A stretch of 64,000 bases of DNA, taken from assembly GCA_946902985.2 (NCBI GenBank), contig OX336393.1:49165348-49229347 (forward strand), given 5' to 3'. The DNA comes from Meconema thalassinum (Eukaryota; Arthropoda; Insecta; Orthoptera; Tettigoniidae). Under the pieces are notes generated by a model, which saw only the letters and a program-made list of their open reading frames with translations, did not search any database and was not told the origin of the DNA. The position numbers and the translations under genes are program-made. Shown here piece by piece: positions 12,001 through 23,800 of this stretch. Each line of letters begins with the position of its first letter. The stretch's first letter is position 1.

Positions 12001-14098
12001 TACTTCCGTCCTGAGCGTTCCTATTTGGTATTCTTAAGACATTACCAAATGCTTCGTAAAGTTTCTCCCAGCGCAGTCCAGCGTAATAAGACATGTATAA
12101 CCAGTCAATATATTATACACTGCGCTTAACATTGTACATAATTTTTACACAGATTAATACTTTCAATAGTTCTGCAACTTATATCACACGGTACTTCCTA
12201 TGTGAACACAAACCATTGCTCGTACTGCTGACTACACATGCAGCACGACTGTCCTTAATAAAAGCCTTCTAAAGGTTTTTAGTGCGCGGCTTCCCAAGTT
12301 GAAGTCCGGGCCTCCTTCCTTGACTTCGGTAATACGCATTTCACACAATATCGTTCGTTGATTACCGTACTTCTTATTATTTCATGACCATGCATGATTA
12401 TCTTCTCACTTGGTGCATTACGATGTGCGGTGAATATAATGGTTAACACTCAAATGTTCAAGTCTTTGTTTGAGCGTCCTTTCCTGAGCCGGACCGACAT
12501 ACGTTCCGCGCTCGAGTCTCTTCAAAAACTGACAACAACTGCCAAGGGTCAACTCCCTTATATTGGTTTCACACAAAAAGTAGAGCTAGAATTCCCGCGC
12601 TATATCAACTCCTCTCCCAGCATGATTCTGGTCTCGAAACAATGCTCATCGGGTTCCTTTTTCTTCACTGATCCCAGAACTATCTGCGTGCTGAAGGATC
12701 GATCGGCCAATTAATTAATATTAATTGCCTTTTCCATGGCGTGGGGACGCGGTTTCAGTGGGAATCCCTGGCGACATCGTCAAACCCAGCCGCGAACATC
12801 CATAGTCCTGTGTCCTTACGCACTCCATTAAATATGCGTCAATTTCGCAGATTAAAGGCTCTAAAATTAGCCTCCTGGCTAAAGATTCACCTGTGTGCAA
12901 CTCTCATGTCATTGCGTTACTTCAATCACGAGTAATCAATGATTTTCCTTGGGATTTCTCCCCTCCCTTCTTAGTCCTATTCTCAAACGGGGAAGAACTG
13001 GGTCATTATTCAACCCCCCGACCTCTTCCAGACGACTTAACTAGGTCAGCGAGATTGACAGTGCTCCAAGAGTCTCCTCCCACAATTCTGGGGCTATTAG
13101 TAAAATGTCAAACTCTCTACTTCTGCGTTCTAAGTCCAGCATAGCCTACTCCAAGTAGTCCAATAATGCTGTATTCCGCTCATTTTCCCTGCATTATTTT
13201 AATAAATAATGTCATTATCAACTGAAATCACACCAGTGATTAAATATATACTTTCCTCCAGGGGTTTTTACAACGAAACTCCCTCAGCAGATCTCGGGTT
13301 CATTCCCTGGTGGAACCTTTATTCTGAGATCACAGTCTCTGAGATCCACGTTCGATATCAGTCAGCATGACCCCCTCGGGTTCAGTATAGAAGTTACCTG
13401 TATTTTAAAACTGAACCTATCAGCAGGCTTAAAATCATGTTGGTAGCACTGACGTATTTAAGTTACTCCAAATTGATCTAGAAGGTCAGGTACTATACGT
13501 GTGCATAGTTTAAAGCTGTCGGCTTGCATACTTTCTGATATATTGGTATTTGGATAGGAAAATATAGAGAGGGAATTTATTAACAGTTGGCAGCCCTGGT
13601 GGCTTTTAAAAATATGCTCAATCATATATGTTTATATACACATAGTACATACGAAATTTGGTTCAAATCCAATTGATAGTGTAGAAGTTATATGCATTTA
13701 AATATTGTACCTATCAGCAGGCTTCGAATCATTTTGGCAACACCGCCATACATGGCCTCCTGGAAATTAAACTGAAATATTGTTATCTATATCGATGGAA
13801 TAACTCCTATGCATACCTTCGAAGATATACAACATGGAGCTGAAATTCAATTGCGATTTCTCATCAGTTGGTAGCACTGACATCATTTTCAAATACGACA
13901 TTGAGATATTCAGATAGAGATCTTTACTCATACTAAATTTGGGTTGGATTGCTACAGCCGTTTAGGAGTTGATAGGGGACACACACACACACAGCCAGCC
14001 AGCCAGCCAGACAGACAGACAGACACACATTTTCCCGGATCGATTTCATAAGTCTACTTTTTCCTCATTTTTACAAAATGCGAAAAGTAGGCTAATAA
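9070..14098 (+). mobile_element. HINE-like element, subfamily B, copy 2 (split)
   Basis: The left part 9070-9467 (starting CAAGATGTTCCGTGACGAAC) and the right part 13385-14098 (ending GGCTAATAA before T) form one ordinary copy when the 3.9-kb block between them is removed; the block is bounded by GTAT. The right part contains the (CA)n/(GACA)n microsatellite (13980-14030) and the 3' hairpin. Confidence 0.75.
9468..13384. mobile_element. 3.9-kb TG...CA insertion, probable solo LTR
   Basis: Begins TGTACCC and ends GGGTTCA, with a GTAT duplication at 9464-9467 and 13385-13388, inside a repeat whose empty site is known from 22378-22390. The TG...CA termini and a 4-bp duplication suit an LTR retrotransposon. 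No terminal repeat of 9468-9600 was found near the right end, and no RT, integrase or protease frame was found. A single unusually long LTR left by recombination is the simplest reading. The alternative is a non-autonomous element of another class. Orientation is unknown. Confidence 0.55.
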
Positions 14099-14930
14099 TA
14101 ACCAGTACGAGTTGACGTCATTAAGGGCAAGGGAGACTACGGTTCTGTAATGTTTACATGTTGTCTTTAACTGCTACTGAAACCAATATTTATTGTTTTG
14201 TATGGGATTATTTATCTGGAAACACAGTACATTGTTATTATAAAAACAAGCATGTCTGCTATTACAGAACTGTATCATCAACACCTCACTCGTCCTTGTC
14301 TTCTGACACATCTGCATTATCTGGGTCAACATTTATGTATTTGGTAGTACTACACTAAATAATCAAACATTTGAATTTCTAACCTGCCTCGAACAAAGAC
14401 TTCAAAAGAAATATTAGAAGTTTTCTGATCGTTCGAGTTCCAAAGTTTTGATTGTATTTGTTTGTGAAAACACTGCTGCCAACTGGACAAGTATTATTGC
14501 ACTCACATAAATCTAAGAGTAAAGAATTCACCTTTTATTAAACTACAGTAACAGATATCTTAGAAGACGGACAAGGGACACTTTGGAACACTGTATTGTA
14601 GCTTGCTTACCCGCGCAATGCGATATTGGACCATTTGTTACTGTAGATTATTCGGTTCGCCATATCAGAGTCGTGGCATTGGGCAACTTTGGAACTGCAT
14701 TCGATATTCCAATGCAATTGACAGAGGTTTTGGGGTGTTTTGGCATTGTAAGACATATTTAAATCAGTAAGGGACGGACAGACTAGGCCATAGCTACCAA
14801 AACATCAAATTGCCATACTGGGGGACAAGACACCCTTTGGAAATGGATGCCTCAGATATTAGCATACATGTTATTATTCTTGAGCGTAACATTGAATAAA
14901 ACAAAACTTGTTGAAAGACGTATAACAATA
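14099..14930. other. No gene recognised
   Basis: Contains only short frames. The right end is an interrupted (TAA)n microsatellite (14927-14982) that joins directly to the LINE that follows. Confidence 0.4.
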
Positions 14931-14945
14931 ATAATAATAATGACC

Positions 14946-14981
<36 letters not shown>

Positions 14982-14989
14982 CATAAAAA

Positions 14990-16280
14990 CACACTTGAAT
15001 AGCAAAAACCTAGTGAATGCTGATAACTCGTATGCTGTACCTGTGCTGAGCTACTCCTTTGGCATAATCAAATGGTGTAAAACGGACATCGGAGGACTTG
15101 AGCGAAAAATGAGGACGATGCTCACAAAAGGAAGGAAACATGACCCACGATCTTCAATAGAGCGATTGACTCTACCCAGAAGCCTAGGTGGACGTGGGTT
15201 CGTTGACATTGATAATCAGATGAAACGACAGATAGTCAGCCTTAGGGAGTACTTCTACGCAGAAGCGAGGTCATCTGTACTTCACAGAGCCATCAGTGAG
15301 GCGGACAGATCAACGCCACTGGTCTTGTGTCAGCAAGAGATTCAGCACCTCCTACATACTGACCTTCAGAAGGTGGAAGCATGGAAAGCAAAACCTTTGC
15401 ACGGAAGACATTCAAATGAGGTGAGTCAAGCAAATGTTGATATAACTGCGTCAAACTACTGGCTCACTTCAGGACAGATCTTTCCAGAAACTGAAGGTTT
15501 TATGCTAGCAATTCAAGGTACTACCTCAAGTTCATTGTAAAAGATCCCGCTGTACCAGATGATAAGTGCCGCTACGGATGTCAACAGTCAGAAACAATAC
15601 AGCATATTACATCTGCATTTAGATATTTCCTGGCACCGGAGCACAAACAAAGGCATGATGCAGTTGCTAAAATCTTGCATCAGGAGTTGGCTGATAAGTT
15701 TCAGCTTCTGAAAGGAAAGAAAGTTCCGTACCACCAATATCAGCCAGAGTGTGTTCTTGAAAACAATGAATACAAGCTGTATTGGGACCGAGCTATTTTG
15801 ACTGATCAATCGGTCACACGACAGGCCGGATCTGGTGGTTGTAAACAAGAAAACCAAGCAAACTACATTGATTGATGTTGCGATTCTTAACAACAAGATT
15901 CTCCAGTCAAAACACATTGAAAAATTAGCAAATACAGCGAATTGGTCGACCCTATCAAAAGACAATGGCATGTAGAGCGAGTAAAGACCATACCTATCAT
16001 TGTCTCGAGTACGGGCGTGATCCCAAGTACCTTGTTCCAAGGCCTTAAAGAACTGGATCTGGATTCTCGGCTGTACAAACTAATGCAGAAGGCAGTAGTT
16101 CTATCAACAACCAGAATCTTTCGGAAGTTCATGGGTAGCGAAATTCCAGCTTAGAATATGCTGTTTCCGTAGCTATACTTTGGTTCACTGAAGCCCGTAT
16201 AGTTACGTTGTAATATGCCAGAAATGTGTTATATGTACTGTATAAACCGATAATATTAATAATAATAATAATAATAATAA
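14990..16280 (+). pseudogene. RLE-type LINE 3' fragment (R2/R4/NeSL-like)
   Basis: Encodes the end of a non-LTR retrotransposon that uses a restriction-like endonuclease. In order: a post-RT thumb segment (SYSFGIIKW, RKMRTMLTK, LPRSLGGRGFVDI), a zinc-knuckle region (CRYGC...TIQHIT, about 15570-15610, with the expected final Cys replaced by Phe), then YWDRAILTD and the endonuclease signature RPDLVVV...LIDVAIL (about 15826-15890). At least two frameshifts (near 15515 and 15825) break it. It is 5' truncated and ends in (TAA)n at 16250-16280, where the next LINE begins. The exact clade is uncertain. Confidence 0.75.
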
Positions 16281-19200
16281 CGATTGTGCCCTGAATTTAC
16301 TCAAAAACTAGAATCTTGGAATCCCGAAAACTGGGATGAACTACAACAGGCCTTGGTCACAACAGCACAGGAGACAGTTCCACTGACGAAGTCAAAGAAA
16401 CATGCGTGGTGGAATAATGCATGTGAGCCAAGATAATTGGGAAAACTTCGTGAACGAGAGACAACGCGCTGCAAAAATCATCCGCAATGTAAAACGTGCC
16501 TACAACAAGAGCCAACTAACTCAAATTGAGCTAGACTTTCAGAGGAACAACACAAGGGAATTCTACAGAACCTTCAAACGCAATCCAAGCAAATACAATC
16601 CTCCGTGTCTAAAGTTCAAATACTCAAATGGGAGACTAGCTTACAGTGAAAGAGAAAATTGCCAGATTCTAGCGAAATACTTTCAATCCCTCCTTAATTG
16701 TGCGACTCCAAACTCCACTTTCTCATTTGAAGACAACATACAAGTCCACCCAGATGCATCCCCTCCAACGAAAGAAGAAATCAAACAGATTATCCAGTCA
16801 CTTAAGAACAACAAGGCACCAGGTGATGACTCGATAATCGCCGAATTGTGGAAGTATGCTGGTGAAAAGATGATTGATAAATTGACTGACATTATCAAGG
16901 AAATTTGGGAAACTGAGAAACGTCCACGTGATTGGACTTCTGCCTTGATTCATCCCCTGCATAAGAAAGGTGACAAAACGGACGTTAACAACTACCGAGG
17001 CATTTCCCTCCTACTGATAACTTACAAAATTATCTCAAAAGCTCTGCAGATTAGTGCAGAACAACAACTTGATCCACAATTAGGAGAGTACCAAGGAGGG
17101 TTCAGGAAAGAGCGCTCATGTGCCGAACAAATTATGAATCTGAAATCCATCCTTTTCTATCTGAAGCAAAGGAACAAGAAATTTGTGGTAACCTTCGTCG
17201 ACTTCAAGAAGGCCTATGATTCGATTGATAGAATAGCTCTTATTCAAATTCTAAAAAAAAAGAATTTGGATTGGATAATAAAACCAGGGCAATCATTCAA
17301 CAGACCTTAGCTAACACAACCTCCAGAGTCAAGTTCAGAGGAGAAATTTCAGACTCTTTCGAAATTAAGACAGGAGTTAGGCAGGGAGATGGGCTTTCAC
17401 CCCTGCTCTTCAACTGTGCACTTAATAAAGTCATCCGCGAGTGGCGCAAAGAAATGAACGATGGGGTCCAAAACGGAGTACGACTGGGTTACAAGAACAT
17501 GAACCTTTCTATTGATTGCCTAGCTTTTGCAGATGATCTTGCAATTTTCTCCGACTCCTTAGATATGGCCACAAAACAAATTAACCAGCTGCAGGTACAG
17601 GCAACAAAAGTTGGTCTTCAGATCTCTTTGGAGAAAACACACTTCATAACTAACATCAAGCCAGCACCAAGGGAACTAAAAGTAAACCAGGGGAACATCA
17701 AACGGACAGATACGTTTAAATATCTTGGCGAGTGGGTAGAACCCAACGTATGTGAGAAAGAAACCTTCACTTCGTGCATGAACAAAATGGAAATGGCGTA
17801 CCAACTCACCAAGGACGTTTACAACAAAAATTCAATATCCCTGAACGCAAAACTTAGGCATTATTGCACTGTCATACGACCAGAGGCTCTGTACGCAGCG
17901 GAGTGCCTCACCATGAACAAGAAAGGCCTGGTAGAAAAATTGGAGATCAACGAAAGAAAGATCTTGAGGAAAATTCTTGGCCCGATTAAAGACAACGGTG
18001 AATATAGACGGCGGCATAACTATGAGCTGTATATTCATGTCCAGAAGATCTCTGATTTAATGAGGAAAATGAGGATTGCATTTTATGGCCACTTGCTTAG
18101 AATGAAACCCACACGATTGACGAACTGGATCTTTAACTATACTGCTCAAAAAAAATTAAAGCACTACTTTTTTCAAAGGCCACCAAATTTGGAAAGTTGA
18201 CTGCACAAGGTCGAAATCTCAGTATGACGTTTTCCCCGACGCCTACCAAGCACATGCTTCAGCACAATTCCCCAACTTGTGTAGTTTCGGGATAGCGCCC
18301 CCAAAACCAGCCCATTTTTGAAAACCCTAAATTGAAGTTTGCGAAAAACGCTGTAGGACTTGTCGCAGGTTGCCAAAGCAGTCGAAAATGAATGAGTCTT
18401 GCTCTTAAGGTTCCACGAACTCGTTGAAATCGTTACATTTGACGTTTGGGCATTTTCAACCCCCTTCATCATCCCCTAAACATGGACTACCATTGGGGAC
18501 GCCTGAGAAGGTACCGGATGTGTTTAACCACCTGAAAACCTGCACACCGTCCTCAGTTGCTGATTGCAGTAAGTTCTTAAGGCCTCCGGCAATGTTCACC
18601 CCTCCTAACACCCTCAACTGGCAAGGGACCAAACCACCCCGTCTTGATTCACCCCTAAGGAAGGTTTAAATCGAGATTTTTATCAGTGCTGCTAATGGGG
18701 GGGGGGGGCTTCCCCTAACGTTTAAAAAGAGGACCTGCGCCTGTGTCGCCACCCCTTCCCTTGCTACCCCCTTTTGTACGATTTTTCGAATCAGGCCCTT
18801 TTTAAGGGCTGAAATGAGGTCTTAATCGCTGAAAGGGCTGTAAAGGTCCTTAGAAGTAGTGGTGACACGAAATCAACCCCTTCCGATGTTTGATTGACAT
18901 TCCATCCCCCAAAGTTGACATTTTTGCACCCTCAACCCTCTCTGTCTGGACGCGTAACGCGTCATGGCAGAGTTTTCAGAGTTGGATCAAAATGAAGCTT
19001 ATGGCCTGAAATGGAGCCCAAAACAGCAGGTTGGATGGAAACTCATCGGTAGGGTGGGAAACGGGACCAAAAAGTTTTCAAAAAAGTTAACAGCCTCCAG
19101 TAAGTACACCAATGCATAGGCAACCCACATCACGTCATTTTTCTCCCATTGCCAATCTTCGTATTCTATTGCCGATCATAGGCAACCCACACGCACGGAC

Positions 19201-20478
19201 GAGATGTGGGTTGCCTATGCATGGGCGTACTTACTGTAGGCTGTACACTTTTTTGAAAAATGTTGGTCCCGTTTCCCAACCTACCGATGAATTTCTATCC
19301 AGCCTGCTGTTTTGGACTCCATTGCAGGCCATAAGCTTCATTTTCATCCAACTCTGAAAACTCTGCCATGACGCATTACGCGTCCAGACAGGGAGGGTTG
19401 GGGGTGCAAAAATTTCGAATTTGGGGGACGGAATGTCAATCATCGATCGGAAGGGGTTGATTTCGTGTCACCACTACTTCTAAGGACCTTTACAGCCCTT
19501 TCAGCGATTAAGACGTCGTTTCAGCCCTTAAAAAGGGCCTGATTCGAAAAATCATACAAACGGGGGTTGCAGGGGAAGGGGTGGTGACAAAGGCACAGTT
19601 CCTATTTTGAAACGTTAGGGGAAGACCCCCCCCCCCCATTAGCAGCACTGATAAACATCTCGATTTAAACCTTCTTTAGGGGTGAATCGAGAAGGTGTGG
19701 TTTGGTCCCATGCCAGTTGAGGGTGTTAGGGGGTGTGGACATTGCCGGAGGCCTTAAGAACTTACTGCAATCAGCAACTGAGGACGGTGTACAGGTTTTC
19801 AGGTGGTTAAACACACCCGGTACCTTCTCAGACGCCCCCAATGGTAGTCCATGTTTAGGGGATGATGAAGGGGGTTGAAAATGCCCAAACGTCAAATGTA
19901 ACGATTTCAACGTGTTTGTGGAACCTTTAAGAGCAAGACTCATTCATTTTCGACTGCTTTGGCAACCTGCGACAAGTCCTGCAGCGTTTTTCGCAAACTT
20001 CAATTTGCGGTTTTCGAAAATGGGCTGGTTTTCGGGGTGCTACCCCGAAACTACTCAAGTTGGGGAGTTGTGCTGAAGCATATGCTTGATAGGCGTCAGG
20101 ACAAACGTCATACTGAGATTTCGAGCTTGTAGGTCAACTTTTCAAAATTTGGTGGCCTTGGAAAAAAGTGGTGCTTTAATTTTTTGAGCAGTATATTTTA
20201 AAAATAAGAAGACCAAGCCAGCCTGGTTGGAAGAGGTGGAAAGTGACCTGCAAGAGATGGAAATTATCTGTGGGGATATTCATGAACGCAATTCCCTCAG
20301 GAAGAAACTATACGACCACCAGGGTTTTCAGGAAAAACCGAAGTTGAAGACGGGAAACATGTGGACGGAAGAAAGAAAAGAGGAACACCGGCAACGTATG
20401 AAGGAACACTGGGCAAAGATCAAAGCCCAGAGAAGCCAGTTGAAATAACGTGGTCCTTACTTGGCCGATACGAGTAAA

Positions 20479-20520
<42 letters not shown>
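16281..20520 (+). pseudogene. RTE-type LINE (RT to 3' tail), split by a palindromic element
   Basis: Reverse transcriptase of an RTE-like non-LTR retrotransposon, 5' truncated in the endonuclease-RT linker (AWWNN near 16410). Motifs in order: NKAPGDD (about 16810), NNYRGISLL, FVDFKKAYDS (motif A, about 17195), GVRQGDGLSPLLFN (motif B), FADDLAIF (motif C, about 17525), FKYLGEWV, then a C-terminal region with ERKILRKILGP and FYGHLLRM. Frameshifts near 16430 and 17290 inactivate it. The palindrome at 18140-20193 interrupts the C-terminal region; the frame then resumes to a stop at 20448 with a basic end (EERKEEHRQRMKEHW). A (TAA)n tail follows at 20480-20520. Confidence 0.85.
18140..20193. mobile_element. 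Palindromic (foldback) transposon inserted in RTE LINE
   Basis: Two arms of about 990 bp (18140-19131 and 19203-20193) are near-perfect inverted copies around a 71-bp loop. The ends are TACTGCTCAAAAAA and its complement, flanked by TA duplications (18138-18139 and 20194-20195). Removing the element plus one TA rejoins the host LINE exactly in frame (codons AAC TAT TTT AAA), which proves both the boundaries and the TA target. There is no transposase frame. It resembles a Tc1/mariner-superfamily or foldback non-autonomous element; TA alone does not settle the superfamily. G and C homopolymer runs sit at mirrored positions (about 18698 and 19629). Confidence 0.85.
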
Positions 20521-20522
<2 letters not shown>

Positions 20523-21700
20523 CAGATTATTTTTTTAAAGCCTCCGTGGCTTAGGTGGCAGCACGCCGGCCTCTCACCGCTGGGTCCGTGGTTCAAATCC
20601 CGGTCACTCCATGTGAGATCTGTGCTGGACAAAACGGAGGCAGACAGGTTTTTCTCCGGGTACTCCGGTTTTCCCTGTCAAAAATGTCATTCCAGCAACA
20701 CTCACCACTCTCATTTCATTTCATCTGTCATACATTTAATCATTGCCCCAGAGGAGTGCGTCATGCCTCGGCGGCCGGCACAGTCCATATCCTCGCCGCT
20801 TGATGGGGGCTTCATTCATTCCATTCCTGACCCGGTCGGAGACTGGAAGCTGGCTGTGGATTTTCATTTTCAGATGATTTTGCCATACTTTCTGAAAATC
20901 TGGCAAACTCAGCAATACAGGTCAATCTCTTAAAAGGGATCGCCAACAAAACAGGTTTATGAATTTCTGTAGAATAAAACAAATTTATAACAAACATAAA
21001 AATACTCCAGAAATCCTAGTAACAGAAATTGGTCAAATAAAGAGGGTAAGTACGTTCAAATAGTTGGGGGAAATTATTCAAGAAAATGGTTTGGAAAAAT
21101 CTGCTGTAAAATAAAGAATACGAAATATGGAAAGATCGTATGGCATCACTAGGAATACCTACAACAAAAAGTGTTTGTCTAAAGATCTTAAAATACAGCA
21201 CTGCAACACCGTAGTCAAACCGGAATGCCTGAATGTCTGGTACTGAACTACAAATTGGATAAATTAGAAGCAGTAGAAAGAAGAATTATACGCAAAATAC
21301 TCGGTCCTTTAAAAACTGCAGAATTCTGGAAATTAAGAAATAATGATGAAATATATCGAAAAATAGAAAACATATCAGAAACAATACGGAACAGGAGATT
21401 GCTACAGGATGGATGACAGTAGGTTCACATTCCTGAGGAACAAGAAGTCAACAACAACCTGGAAGAAAAGTATTTGGAAAGAAACAATATCAGAGAAGAA
21501 AAGAGATATTTTTAGGCAAAAAGTGCTAAAAATGGAAGGATTCCAAGGGTGGAAGGGAAAAAAACCCGGCTCGAAATGGTCCGAGGAAAGGAAGAGGAAA
21601 CATAGTGAGATGATGAAGGAACACTGGAGGAAGAAGAAGGAACAGCAAAGGACGAAGCATTGAAATTGGCTCGTGGTCGACCGAAACGAAAATAATAATA
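20521..21700 (+). pseudogene. Second RTE-type LINE fragment
   Basis: Directly follows the (TAA)n tail of the previous LINE and starts at the RT motif C (GCAGAT.ATTTT), which is interrupted after about 11 bp by a SINE. Beyond 20869 the frame reads ADDFAILSENL, then ERRIIRKILGPLK and a basic C-terminal end (SEERKRKHSEMMKEHWRKK, stop at 21663). Several stops and shifts make it dead. An AAT-rich tail follows at 21690-21715. The C-terminal motif matches the other RTE copies. Confidence 0.75.
20533..20868 (+). repeat. tRNA-derived SINE inside LINE motif C
   Basis: Head CCTCCGTGGCTTAGGTGGCA with B box GGTTCAAATCC (20591-20601); the 3' end is GGATTTTCATTTT. Flanking CAGATTATTTT (left) and CAGATGATTTT (right) are an imperfect 11-bp target duplication that falls on the codons for the LINE's ADDF motif. 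Confidence 0.75.
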
Positions 21701-21739
21701 GTAATAATAATAGCGGAGGAACTGAAACTGAATTTGGAG

Positions 21740-21935
21740 CGAACTCTCACCTATCTGCCTATCATGGCTCGACTTTCTTCCAAGTCCCTCTTGAGGGCAC
21801 TTTCTCTTTCATTTCCCTTTACCACTTTTTGGTCAATTTTCTTCTACTAGTATATGAGTTAGTAGTAATAATAACATTCGTTTCATATTCATCCGTACCA
21901 CTAGAAGTAGATGAACCAAGATGTTACGATCCTTG
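21740..21935 (+). repeat. LINE 3'-region-like repeat
   Basis: Shares blocks (ATCATGGCTC, CTTCCAAGTCCCTC, TTGAGGGCA, CTTCTA) with 36600-36770, which ends in the GGGGCCGATAACCTAGATGTT and (ATC)n tail. This copy is truncated. Confidence 0.45.
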
Positions 21936-21994
21936 AAACACCTACCACAAACAAACATATGACTACAAAGTCTGAGGTAGAAGTCCATAGATAA

Positions 21995-23383
21995 CAAGAA
22001 GTTCCATGACGAACTAAAGAGCCTATTTTTCTTAAAATTCAGATTCATTCCAACGATTAATCTACAGTCTAGAATAATGACGAAATTAAGTTGGTAATAT
22101 CGATAACTTTCTGATTAGTTCGAAATATACCTGGTATAATGTAGCCTAATGGAGCACGACAGTTGGCAGCCCTGGTGACTGAATATATACTTAGTTCCAT
22201 CTCTTAAGGTACAGAATACAAAAATTTGGTTGAAGTCCTATGGACGTTACATGCAGACATTGGATCTATCAGCACGCGTTAAAGCATGTTGTCAACAATG
22301 TCATGCGTGTGCTGGTCGGAAATAATCTGAAATATTATGATATCTTATTGTGCCAATTTTCGATTAAATCCATTTGTTAGTATAGAAGTTACATGTATTT
22401 TAAATTGGACCTATGAGCAGGCACAGAATCATGTTGGCAGCATTGACTTATATTAATTACTCCAAATTAATCTAGAATGTCAGGTGCTATACGTGTGCAA
22501 AATATAGAGCTCTTGCTTTGCGTACTTTCTGATATATTGATATTAGAGGAAACAAATATAGACAGCATTTATTAACAGTTGGCAGCCCTGATTGTTCTTA
22601 AGAATACTTACAGTCATATCTGTTATGTTACACATAGCACGTACGAAATTTGGTTGAAATCCAAGTGATAGTTTAGAAGTTACATGTATTTAGAAATTCA
22701 TCCTATCAGAAGGCTTAGAATTATGTTGGTAGAACTGACGTATATAAGTTACTCTAAATTAATCTAAAATGTCAGGGACTATATGTGTGCATAGTTTAAA
22801 GCAGTCGGCTTGCATATTTTCTCATATATTGGTATTTGGATAAAAAAGAGAGGGCAATTATTAACAGTTGGCAGCCCTGGTGGCTCTTAAGAATACGCTC
22901 AGTCATATCTGTTTATGTACACATATTACATACAAAGTGTGGTTGAAATCCAATTAATAGTGTAGAAGTTATATGCATTTAAATATTGGACCTATCAGAA
23001 GGCTTTAAATTATTTTGGCAACACTGTCATGTATGGCCTCCTGGGAATTAAACTGAAATAGCATTATCTACATGTGTGCTGATTTTGGAATAGCTCCTAT
23101 GTATACCTTCCATGATATCCAACATGGAGCTCAAATTTCTAGTGCGTTTTTTCAGCAGTTGGTAGCACTGACATCATTTTCAAAAATGGGCTTGAGATAT
23201 TCCTGTATACATCTTTGCTCATACTAAATTTGGTTTCGATTGCTGCAGCCGTTTAGGAGTTGATAGGGGGGACACACACACAGCCAGACAGACAGAAGGA
23301 CAGACAGACACACATTTTCCCGGATCGTTCTCATAAGACTACTTTTTCTTCATTTTTGCAAAATGGGAAAAGTGGGCTAAAAA
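21995..23383 (+). mobile_element. HINE-like element, subfamily B, copy 3
   Basis: The most complete subfamily B copy: starts CAAGAAGTTCCATGACGAAC after an A and ends GGCTAAAAA before a T. Interior modules built on GTTGGCAGCCCTG recur (22161, 22578, 22868). An ACAC/GACA microsatellite lies at 23270-23310 and a 3' hairpin at the end. It serves as the empty-site reference for both insertions in copies 1 and 2. Confidence 0.75.
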
Positions 23384-23439
23384 TAGTTACATATTATATC
23401 TTTGGGGCAATTAGATCGATTGACACTTTAAAAACCGAC

Positions 23440-23800
23440 GTTTCAATATTCTAAGAATACACAATATCAAAACCATATTCAAGCCTAACGTCACCGTAGG
23501 CAAATCCTTACGATCAGTCAAGGATTCACTTGGTCTTAGTGCTGGAGTATAGGCCTATAAGATTCCATGTTCCTGTGGTTACGTATTCATTGGACAGACA
23601 TGTAGGAGAATCACAACAAATGTCAATGAACATCGTAATTTACGTCTTTGCCAACCAGAGAAGTCTGCAGTTGCTGAACATGCTTACAGAATGACCATCA
23701 AATTCTTTTTGATGAAACTTCTGTCATCTGTATGGAGAAACATTTCACAACTCGTATGATATAATTATAAAGTAGAAATGCGCACAGACCGTACAAGGAT
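23440..23800 (+). pseudogene. Penelope-like element GIY-YIG fragment
   Basis: Translation gives a segment ending SLRSVKDSLGLSAGV, a stop, then YKIPCSCGYVFIGQTCRR and NEHRNLRLCQPEKSAVAEHA. This is the GIY-YIG endonuclease domain with the Cys-X-Cys insert typical of Penelope-like retroelements (the GIY core appears as CGYVFIGQT, the Arg as TCRR). Only the last part of the element remains; reverse transcriptase is absent. It abuts an opposite-strand LINE tail. Confidence 0.8.

Noticed and set aside
11837..12094. 85-codon minus-strand frame inside the 3.9-kb insertion
   Set aside because: Composition is plausible, but no domain, splice context or second copy supports it.
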